A DNA stretch of 64,000 bases from CAXBNB01 sp965267535. GTDB lineage: Bacteria > Bacteroidota > Bacteroidia > Cytophagales > Cyclobacteriaceae. Shown one piece after another: positions 1 to 6,581 of this stretch (position 1 is its first letter; each line of letters begins with the position of its first letter). A model generated the notes under the pieces. The model did not search any database, was not told the origin of the DNA, and saw nothing but the letters and a program-made list of their open reading frames with translations. The translations under genes and the position numbers were made by a program. The stretch is from positions 1,302,001 to 1,366,000 of the forward strand of contig OZ254082.1 of assembly GCA_965267535.1 (NCBI GenBank), read 5' to 3'.

Positions 1-743
1 GCGTTGTTAGCAATGGGAGAGACATAGCCCCTTTCACTCAGCCCCTCAGCCTTTAGCAGATTGTCGTAAAAAGAAAACATCATCTGCGATCCCTGATTGT
101 AGCTAAATGAGTTCGTGGATCCGCTTACTTTCGACGAAATCATTACCTCTTTGATTTTGTCGGGCTGCTCAAAACTCAGTTCCGAAATGGATTCAGAGAG
201 GTATACGATACCCGTATCGAGTGGAATTACAAAGCCAAATACCTTGTCGGGCTTTTCGTCTATGGTTTGCATGCCTTTTATATAAACCTGGCATTGGTAG
301 GCCTGCACCTGTTTTTTGTGATATTCACGCTTTTTTATGGTTTCACGAATCACCCGGTAGGCCGGGTCTTTTTCCGCTGCACTAACCACGATTTCTTTTA
401 GCTGGAGTGCTTCGCTTTGCAGGGTCACGTTGAGGGTAGCCGGTGAGCTGCCCAGGGTTATGGTCTTAGTGGTTTTTTTATACCCCACATACTGAAACAC
501 TAGCTCGTAAGTGCCGGGAGCGAGTTCTATGGCATATTCTCCATTGATGTTGGAGGTAGTGCCCTTGGTAGTGTTGAGCACATACAATGTGGTAAAAGGA
601 AGCGGGTCTCCCTTTTCGTCTGTTATTTTTCCTGAAAGGGTAGTGGCAGATGCAGCTAATGCACTCAGTAGCATAAGGCAGGATGCCAGCATACGTTTAA
701 GAGCAGGGGAGATATAAGGAAGTATGTTCGTTTTTTTGGGCAT
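1..743 (-). CDS. DUF5686-type outer-membrane protein with carboxypeptidase-like regulatory domain (3' end outside window)
   Basis: Reading the minus strand from the ATG at 743 gives about 247 residues with no stop before the window edge, so the C-terminus is missing. A hydrophobic signal segment (about residues 18-34) is followed by a carboxypeptidase-regulatory-like beta-sandwich, recognisable from LSGKITDEKGDPLPF, GTTSNINGEYAIEL and YVGYKKTT. The following segment (DPAYRVIRETIKKREYHKKQ, then an YQCQVYIKG stretch) is typical of the DUF5686 family, which in Bacteroidota continues into an outer-membrane beta-barrel of about 800 residues. The role of these proteins is not established. The barrel itself is not visible here. 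Family assignment is by recognition of these motifs, not by a search. Confidence 0.8.
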   Translation of the reverse strand, partial: MPKKTNILPYISPALKRMLASCLMLLSALAASATTLSGKITDEKGDPLPFTTLYVLNTTKGTTSNINGEYAIELAPGTYELVFQYVGYKKTTKTITLGSSPATLNVTLQSEALQLKEIVVSAAEKDPAYRVIRETIKKREYHKKQVQAYQCQVYIKGMQTIDEKPDKVFGFVIPLDTGIVYLSESISELSFEQPDKIKEVMISSKVSGSTNSFSYNQGSQMMFSFYDNLLKAEGLSERGYVSPIANN

Positions 744-947
744 ATACCTGCAATAGTATGAAAGTTGGGGCGAAAAAGAGGGGCATTAGCCAGCAAAATA
801 TTGGGTGTAAAATGAAAAATAACGATCCCGCTTGTCGGGCAGGATGTTGCTTTTTGTTGCTCTATATGAATTTGTGTGGAAAGTAGAATTATCAGAATCG
901 AATTACTGCCAACAGGCAAAAAAGGTAAGCACTTGCAGAAAGCCGGT

Positions 948-1115
948 TTAAAAGAAAGAGCGATCAGGAGGGGGGAGGAAAATTGGTGATCGGATGCGGG
1001 TAAAGGCCTTGAGCGTTAAATTTTCCATGATTTTTGCCTGCTTTTCATCAAGGAAAAGCAGGTGCCCTTCCGGCATGAGGAAAAGAGTAAGCGAACAACT
1101 GCCTGGTATCTTTTG
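948..1115 (-). pseudogene. possible relic of an alpha/beta-hydrolase C-terminus
   Basis: On the minus strand this stretch encodes about 55 residues that resemble the end of an alpha/beta-hydrolase: KIPGSCSLTLFLMPEGHLLF followed by a helical tail with LDEKQAKIMENL. In that fold the GHL histidine is the catalytic His. The open frame continues upstream to 1259, but that part does not look like a hydrolase and would overlap the start of the dehydrogenase gene, so no intact gene is present. It could also be chance. Confidence 0.25.
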
Positions 1116-1197
1116 CCATAGTCTTATTGTCAAATTGTATGTTATAATAAATTTACCCATGTGTACATCACATAGCACCCTTTTTGTTCGGGTATAG

Positions 1198-1227
1198 TTG
1201 GTAGGTATTGTTAGCGTTTTATCTTTG
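1198..1227 (+). promoter_or_regulatory. Bacteroidota-type promoter for the SDR gene
   Basis: A TTG at 1198-1200 and TATCTTTG at 1220-1227 are separated by 19 bp, matching the Bacteroidota sigma-A pattern TTG-N19-21-TAnnTTTG. Transcription would begin near 1233, leaving a leader of only about 10 nt before the ATG at 1243. This supports 1243 rather than an upstream in-frame start. Confidence 0.6.
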
Positions 1228-1242
1228 AAAAAAAGAAGCACA

Positions 1243-2043
1243 ATGAAGACAGTAATCATAACAGGCGGATCGTCGGGAATAGGGCAGGCTTGCGCCGTAG
1301 AATACGCTAAAAACGGCTATAATGTGGTGTTTACCGGCCGCAATGCAGACCGTATGCAGGAAACCGAACAGCTGCTGGAGTCTGCGGGAGCAGGCTATCT
1401 GGCCATGAGTGTAGATGCAGCCAGCGAGCAGGGTGCAAAAGACGTGATAGAGGCAGCCGTAGAAAAATTTGGAGGAATAGATGTATTGATTTGCAATGCA
1501 GGAATATCTATGCGGGCGCTGTTTGAAGAGGTAGACTTGCAGGTGTTTGAGCAGCTCATGCAAATCAATTTTATGGGAAGTGTGTACTATGTAAAACACG
1601 CTTTGCCTCATATATTGGAAGCCAAGGGCAGTATTATAGCCATTTCGTCTATCAACGGTCACAGAGGTACACCGGCACGCACGGCATATACAGCCTCTAA
1701 GTACGCCATGGAAGGTTTTTTCGAAGCACTACGCACAGAGGTTATGTACAGAGGAGTGCATGTTATGGTGGTGAGTCCGGGGTTTACCGGCACCAACATC
1801 CGAAATACAGCACTCACAGCCAAAGGCCAGATACAGGGAGAGTCGCCCCGCGACGAAGCTAAAATGATGACTTCTGAAGAAGTAGCTCGCAGTGTGTACA
1901 AAGGGCAGCTCAAAAAGAAGCGCGATATCGTCCTGACCACTCAGGGCAAGCTGGCGGTTTTTCTCAATAAATTTATACCGGCTACTATGGATAAGATCGT
2001 GTATAAAGTAATGGCTAAAGAACCCGATTCGCCATTCAGTTGA
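1243..2043 (+). CDS. short-chain dehydrogenase/reductase (SDR family)
   Basis: This 266-residue protein is a classical SDR: an NAD(P)-binding Rossmann oxidoreductase, probably cytoplasmic. The cofactor motif TGGSSGIG lies at about residues 7-14, the CNAG motif near 85-90, the catalytic Ser in the AISS segment near 140, and the YTASK catalytic Tyr/Lys motif near 155. Length fits the family. An arginine in the NVVFTGRN segment after strand 2 suggests, but does not prove, NADPH preference. The start was chosen at ATG 1243 because the promoter sits just upstream and the protein then begins at MKTVIITGG; a frame extension upstream uses part of the promoter. The substrate cannot be inferred. The stop directly abuts the convergent gene on the other strand. 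Confidence 0.92.
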   Translation: MKTVIITGGSSGIGQACAVEYAKNGYNVVFTGRNADRMQETEQLLESAGAGYLAMSVDAASEQGAKDVIEAAVEKFGGIDVLICNAGISMRALFEEVDLQVFEQLMQINFMGSVYYVKHALPHILEAKGSIIAISSINGHRGTPARTAYTASKYAMEGFFEALRTEVMYRGVHVMVVSPGFTGTNIRNTALTAKGQIQGESPRDEAKMMTSEEVARSVYKGQLKKKRDIVLTTQGKLAVFLNKFIPATMDKIVYKVMAKEPDSPFS

Positions 2044-2772
2044 TTAGCCGAGTGTTTTCACCTTGTCTTTTCGGATGTAAGCCTTTTCGCCATTCCACTT
2101 GATTTCGAGCCACAAGCCATGGTCACTGTAGGTTTTTACTCTGTGGCCTTTTTGGATCACATCGATTAGCCCAGCTCCGGACGAAGGGCCGTCCATCAGA
2201 TAGCAGTGGTTTTCAATTACGATAGCCTGATTGTGAGTATTGGTGTAGTTGTTGATAAAAAACAAAGCCACCAGCAGGCAGGCACTTGCCACTACCAATC
2301 CTACAGGCCTTTTGTTGTTTTTTCTTTGGGTATAAAAGCCAAACCCGAACAGAATACAGGCGATACTCAGCAGAGTGAGTGATAGAGGCAGTCTGAATTT
2401 GTGGATGAGATTGAGAAAGAAATCAGAGTCGTTGATCACAAACCCGGAAAGTTTATGTTCTTCGGCAATGTCTTTCATTTTATTTCTGGCCTGCTTGTCG
2501 GATGACTTCAGGTAGTACAGATTGAGGTAGTAGAGTGCATTGCTATAGTCACCCAGACCTTCTTTTATAAAAGCCATTTTGAGTAGCATTTGTGGAGACG
2601 CCTGTTGGTGTTCGTCCACTATTTTCTCATAGATATCAAACGACTCGGTGTATTTTTTTTGTTCAAAAAGCGAGTCGGCTTTGCTGAGCAGCGAGCCCGA
2701 ATCGGCCAGTACAGAGCTGCATAGGCATAGAAGGAAAAATATTGTCAGAAAACAGGAATATTTGTTTTGCAT
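2044..2772 (-). CDS. TPR and SH3-domain membrane protein (BatE-like architecture)
   Basis: The 242-residue product has a signal peptide (1-23), a tetratricopeptide-like helical region (about 28-110, with ADSLFEQKKYTESFDIYEKI and GDYSNALYYLNLYY), two membrane helices (about 127-147 and 155-174), and a C-terminal bacterial SH3-like domain (about 182-240) ending in WLEIKWNGEKAYIRKDKV. The TPR-TM-SH3 order recalls BatE of the Bacteroidota aerotolerance operons, but no bat genes are adjacent, so BatE identity is not claimed. A role in protein-protein interaction at the cell envelope is an inference. It is convergent with the SDR gene, with no bases between the stop codons and hence no room for a terminator. 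Confidence 0.75.
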   Translation of the reverse strand: MQNKYSCFLTIFFLLCLCSSVLADSGSLLSKADSLFEQKKYTESFDIYEKIVDEHQQASPQMLLKMAFIKEGLGDYSNALYYLNLYYLKSSDKQARNKMKDIAEEHKLSGFVINDSDFFLNLIHKFRLPLSLTLLSIACILFGFGFYTQRKNNKRPVGLVVASACLLVALFFINNYTNTHNQAIVIENHCYLMDGPSSGAGLIDVIQKGHRVKTYSDHGLWLEIKWNGEKAYIRKDKVKTLG

Positions 2773-2853
2773 TTTGATTTTAGATATCTAAGTTTGCAAC
2801 CGCAAAATAAGGGAAGGCAATACAAATAGTAAAGAATTCCTCTAAAAATGTAT

Positions 2854-2926
2854 GATTTGGTAGCTCAGTTGGTAGAGCATCTCCCTTTTAAGGAGAGGGT
2901 CCTGGGTTCGAGCCCCAGCCAAATCA
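2854..2926 (+). tRNA. tRNA-Lys (anticodon TTT), copy 1
   Basis: A complete 73-nt cloverleaf. The acceptor arms GATTTGG and CCAAATC pair perfectly. The D arm GCTC/GAGC, the anticodon arm TCTCC/GGAGA with loop CTTTTAA (anticodon TTT) and the T arm CTGGG/CCCAG with loop TTCGAGC are all canonical. The discriminator is A, and CCA is not encoded. Confidence 0.97.
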
Positions 2927-2931
2927 CACCA

Positions 2932-2959
2932 AGCCTGAGACGCATCTCGGGCTTTTTTT
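2932..2959 (+). terminator. intrinsic terminator after tRNA-Lys copy 1
   Basis: Arms AGCCTGAGA (2932-2940) and TCTCGGGCT (2945-2953) form a 9-bp stem with one G-T pair and loop CGCA, followed by a run of seven T. Confidence 0.9.
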
Positions 2960-2966
2960 ACTACCT

Positions 2967-3039
2967 GATTTGGTAGCTCAGTTGGTAGAGCATCTCCCTT
3001 TTAAGGAGAGGGTCCTGGGTTCGAGCCCCAGCCAAATCA
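2967..3039 (+). tRNA. tRNA-Lys (anticodon TTT), copy 2
   Basis: Identical over 73 nt to the first tRNA-Lys, starting 113 bp downstream. All arms and the TTT anticodon are intact, and CCA is not encoded. Because a terminator lies between the copies, this one would need its own promoter or read-through. Confidence 0.97.
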
Positions 3040-3047
3040 CCACCGAT

Positions 3048-3074
3048 AGCCTGGGAAAACTCCCGGGCTTTTTT
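3048..3074 (+). terminator. intrinsic terminator after tRNA-Lys copy 2
   Basis: Arms AGCCTGGG (3048-3055) and CCCGGGCT (3062-3069) form an 8-bp stem with one G-T pair, closing an AAAACT loop and followed by six T. The stem begins and ends with the same bases as the first terminator (AGCCTG/GGGCT) but the inner part differs, as expected for a duplicated and then drifted unit. Confidence 0.9.
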
Positions 3075-3335
3075 GTGCCCATTGTATTTTCATATTCATC
3101 ACTACTTACAGATTGGTTCTGGGTAACAGAACCATACATCTTAGTTTTTTGTTTAAATTTATGTTGCTAACATTGCTCTCCAATCAAACGACCAGAAGGG
3201 AGTGACTGGCTGAATTTGTGTAAAACAGGTATTAAAACAACAACCTTTCGATATTGAGATATTTCTGACATTAGCCCCGAAGCAACCACATAGGTGAGGC
3301 TACCAGATGATATAGACTATTGTAAAGAAAATGAT

Positions 3336-4256
3336 ATGAAACAAGTGAGAGAACAGGCTGCTGAGTTTCTGGATTTGGTAGCTGGACTGAGGCAGCATGG
3401 CCACAAGGTAGGTGAAATAGCGTTTATTTTGGAATTGCACTCTTCGGTGCTGTCCAGCCTGTGTAGAACTGTTCTTCCCGATATTGTAAATAAGAAAACA
3501 GACACAGACACAGAAGATGCCATTATTGATAAGGCGTTTAGCAAAGCAAATAATATATCGAAAGACAAAACCCTGCGAAACCTGCCCCGGTATATCGAGC
3601 AACTCAAAGCCATACCCAAGGGCAAGCAGCCTACTCAAACCAAAGATATTTTCGAACCTTATCGAAATGCCATAGCAGCCTCCTATAGTTCTATGCAAGA
3701 CTCTTTTGTGGGTATATACGAATGTTATACACATTCTACAAACTCTAATGAGATCAGGCAGGAGCCTTTTCTCGTCATAGACAACTACAACAAGAAGCAC
3801 ATAGAAATACGCAAAGGAAATACAGCTGCCGGGCTGGAGGGCTTTATGTTTTTAAGCGGTAGCCATCTTATAAGTATCTACCTGATCGACTCATCAAACG
3901 GCATTCAGGAAACAGCTTTGATTCAATTGATTCAACCCTTTTCCAAATCCTTCAAGATTCTTTATGGGATTTACCTGAATTTAAGTTTTTCCAAAACACC
4001 CATTGCCCGCAGAATCGTGCTGAAGCGAAAGGGCGATGAATGTTCGATGGAAGAGTTTAAGCAGCTGCCTACCAAATATTTTAAGACGGGGCAGCCGTCA
4101 GAAGGAATAAGCCCTGAAATAATGGAATACCTCAGCGATCCGGACGATTACAAAATGGAGTGTATGCAGTTGCCCAATCCCACTTTTGATGAACAGGACC
4201 TGGCCAAGGCACGAGAGCTGAAGAAGCTTTTTCGCAACAAAAAAATCGAAGACTAG
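3336..4256 (+). CDS. protein of unknown function, possible N-terminal helical DNA-binding region
   Basis: I do not recognise this 306-residue protein. There is no signal peptide or membrane helix, so it is probably cytoplasmic. Residues 1-50 are helical, with a segment (LRQHGHKVGEIAFILELHSS) that could be a helix-turn-helix. A charged, variable linker follows, then a mixed alpha/beta region from about 120 (FEPYRNAIAASYSSMQDSF, GIYECYTHS, HIEIRKGNTA) and a charged tail rich in Lys and Glu. Such a layout could suit a regulator with a sensing domain, but that is only a guess. The start at 3336 is preferred over an in-frame ATG at 3294 because the extra 14 residues look random. It lies alone, downstream of the tRNA-Lys pair. 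Confidence 0.65.
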   Translation: MKQVREQAAEFLDLVAGLRQHGHKVGEIAFILELHSSVLSSLCRTVLPDIVNKKTDTDTEDAIIDKAFSKANNISKDKTLRNLPRYIEQLKAIPKGKQPTQTKDIFEPYRNAIAASYSSMQDSFVGIYECYTHSTNSNEIRQEPFLVIDNYNKKHIEIRKGNTAAGLEGFMFLSGSHLISIYLIDSSNGIQETALIQLIQPFSKSFKILYGIYLNLSFSKTPIARRIVLKRKGDECSMEEFKQLPTKYFKTGQPSEGISPEIMEYLSDPDDYKMECMQLPNPTFDEQDLAKARELKKLFRNKKIED

Positions 4257-4723
4257 TCCTGTTGTAACCCCCCCCACATCACTTCCTTTTTCATGCCGTC
4301 TTAGAGAGTCCTTTATTCGTTTGTTTGGGGGCACATATCCGGGGAGCTTCGAATAGTTTTTCACTTATACCGTTATAGGTCGACACCCGATCGCAGGATT
4401 AGCCGCTTGTTTGGATTTCAACCCTTGCATACGGCACTTTTGTTAACGTATTTTTAATGTAAAAATGTAGTTAACCTACTGATATATAGGTGTTTGTTTT
4501 GTTTTTAGCTCGCCGTTAGCACGTTATATTAAGGCATTAATTTTATTATTAGAGATTAGTCAATTTAATTAATATTAAGTAATTATTTTTTATATATAAT
4601 TTATAAAATAAGCCCGTTTTTGCCCTAAAACACTGCCTACTTTTAAACTTAAAATTCACCCATCAAGCTCCTGAAAGCGAGTTTTTTAGACGGTGAAAAA
4701 AGTTAACATAACCGATAAAAAGT
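4257..4723 (+). other. 467-bp intergenic leader region of the surface-protein operon
   Basis: No gene is seen. The region holds a run of eight C (4268-4275) and a strongly AT-rich stretch (about 4530-4615, with TTTATATATAATTTATAAAA) upstream of the first operon gene. It should contain the operon promoter, but I find no clean TTG/TAnnTTTG pair and do not assign one. No terminator is visible for the preceding gene. Confidence 0.5.
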
Positions 4724-6517
4724 ATGGCAGAACAACTACAAAAAAGTAAATTTTTAGGATGCGCTGGTATGTCCAGACCAACAATAAGGCTCCTGTCTTT
4801 AGGCCTTATAGTTGCAATGCTGGGATTTGCCTCGTGTGAGGATGATATCAGGGAAGAAGTAGTAGTGGCAGATGTGGCCAGTATACCTTCAGACTCCCGT
4901 TTGGTAGGCAACATGGCCTATGTGTATATGGAAAACCCTGATAAAGACGGGGAGCCGTATACGCAAGCAGAATTGGCAGAATTGGAGTACCTGCCGGCGA
5001 CCAGTATCGCATTTGATATAGTGATGAAACTGGAGCCGCTCACCATACAGGTGCTGACCGGCGACAATGAGGAACTAATGACAATAGACCCTCCGCAGGC
5101 CAATGAAAACAATGAGTACGTTGCTGCTTTTGAATCTCATTTTGATGATTTGGGGTTTAAACAAGGCGAGCAGCGTTCGTTATCCTTTGTGATTACTTAC
5201 AACAACGCCTCCGAGGGCGTAGAACCCTCCGTGCAGACGCTGGATCACACCTTTCAAATGGCCAACATCAGGCCAAGGGCATTGGCTTTTCTGGTAAATC
5301 ATGCCGGAGACACCCTAGAAATTCGCACGAAGCTTTCTGCAGGTGCTGAAAAGCAGGATGACGATACCTTCGGGTCTGTACTCACCTTCGATACCGATGG
5401 CGAAAATATGGAATTGCTCACAGCCAATCCTTCGCTGGATTTCAGGTATGCAGGTGATTTTTCGATTTCTCAGTGGATCAATACTACTTCCGATCGTTTT
5501 TGGGAAGCATTTTCCGGCGACAAAGATTGGGATAACGGTGGTAGCAATGGTTTTGTGGTTTCCAAAAGAGGTTCTTCATGGTGTATCAATGTGTCGGACG
5601 GAGAAGGCAACAGAGCCGATGTGACCAGCAACGGGCCAGCCATCACCGATGGAGAGTGGCATTTGCTCACAGCCACATTTGACCGTGATGGCGATGTGGT
5701 GATCTACCAGGATGGGGCAGAAGTAGGCCGTACCGACATGTCTTCGATAGGAAATATCGAAAGCGGACTTCCCTTCAATATAGGAGACGATGGAGCCTAT
5801 AAATATCCGATGAACGGCAAATCAGGAGCCGTTTATGTGTTCGACTATGTGCTGGCGTCTAAAGAAGTAGCCACCCATGCAAATGTGGGAGGCAAGTTTA
5901 AGGGCAACATCGTAGGCCAGTGGAAGTTTGACGACCCTGCAGACCTTACAAAAGCGACTATCGGGGCAGACCTGCAGTTGACACCCGGAAGAGGAACAGA
6001 CCAAACCTCTGTGCCGGGCATAGCAGGAGCAGACCTGGCAGTAAAACTGGGTAGAGGTACGAGCTATAATATTACCCATGGTTTTCCGGCAGAAGGTCTT
6101 CAGGATTATTCGGTTATCATGGATGTGAGTGTCAATCAGGCCGATGCAGCCGGATGGGTGTCGCTATGGCAAACCATATCGGCAAACGATGGTGATGGGC
6201 GAGCTTTTGTTTCGTCGGGAGGCAATATCTGGAATCCTACAGGAGGCTCATCTTCCCAGGCCATTAGCTGGGATACCTGGCACAGGGTGGTCATTACCTG
6301 CACACCTGAGGTTTTCAGGGTATATGTGGATGGAGAAAAATTCAAAGAATTTGAGAGCAGCGAAACCTACTATTTAGGACCTGAAATAGCGCTGCTGTTT
6401 GCAGACAACAACGGTGAAGATGGAGCCATCACTACCACCGAAGTGATGTTGCTCAATACAGGAATGCCGGAAGCGAGTGTTATGAACCTTTCTTCGGTGG
6501 GGATGCCGGTTAAGTAG
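4724..6517 (+). CDS. DUF1735-like lipoprotein with two LamG/concanavalin-type domains
   Basis: This 597-residue surface lipoprotein has a hydrophobic leader and lipobox ending FASC (Cys about residue 38). The N-terminal part (about 45-175) resembles the DUF1735/BT_3987-like domains at the start of many Bacteroidota glycan-binding lipoproteins. Two LamG-like jelly rolls follow: about 200-390 (FSISQWINTT, DGEWHLLTATFDRDGDVVIY) and about 395-590 (YSVIMDVSVN, WHRVVITCTPEVFRVYVDG). LamG modules bind carbohydrate or protein ligands; no catalytic motif is seen. It is the first gene of the ten-gene operon, 64 bp before the next one. An alternative start is the Met at 4769 (MSRPTIRLLS), which gives a more usual signal length. 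The ligand is unknown. Confidence 0.75.
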   Translation: MAEQLQKSKFLGCAGMSRPTIRLLSLGLIVAMLGFASCEDDIREEVVVADVASIPSDSRLVGNMAYVYMENPDKDGEPYTQAELAELEYLPATSIAFDIVMKLEPLTIQVLTGDNEELMTIDPPQANENNEYVAAFESHFDDLGFKQGEQRSLSFVITYNNASEGVEPSVQTLDHTFQMANIRPRALAFLVNHAGDTLEIRTKLSAGAEKQDDDTFGSVLTFDTDGENMELLTANPSLDFRYAGDFSISQWINTTSDRFWEAFSGDKDWDNGGSNGFVVSKRGSSWCINVSDGEGNRADVTSNGPAITDGEWHLLTATFDRDGDVVIYQDGAEVGRTDMSSIGNIESGLPFNIGDDGAYKYPMNGKSGAVYVFDYVLASKEVATHANVGGKFKGNIVGQWKFDDPADLTKATIGADLQLTPGRGTDQTSVPGIAGADLAVKLGRGTSYNITHGFPAEGLQDYSVIMDVSVNQADAAGWVSLWQTISANDGDGRAFVSSGGNIWNPTGGSSSQAISWDTWHRVVITCTPEVFRVYVDGEKFKEFESSETYYLGPEIALLFADNNGEDGAITTTEVMLLNTGMPEASVMNLSSVGMPVK

Positions 6518-6581
6518 CATCCTGCAGGTATTTCGATTTTAAAAAAATCACAAATCAGACAATTTAAAAACAGATGACAAT

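Noticed and set aside
948..1259. 103-residue minus-strand frame as an intact gene
   Set aside because: Only the last half looks protein-like; the first half overlaps the SDR promoter and start. Kept only as a possible relic.
2970..3170. 66-residue open frame across the second tRNA-Lys
   Set aside because: Overlaps a perfect tRNA cloverleaf and its terminator.
3300..3800. 166-residue minus-strand open frame over the orphan gene
   Set aside because: Weighed because the plus-strand protein is itself unknown, but the minus frame is Cys/Phe/Tyr-rich with no normal start context, while the plus frame has balanced composition.
4268..4275. Run of eight C as a phase-variation tract
   Set aside because: It lies just after a stop codon in non-coding DNA, not within a gene or between promoter elements.
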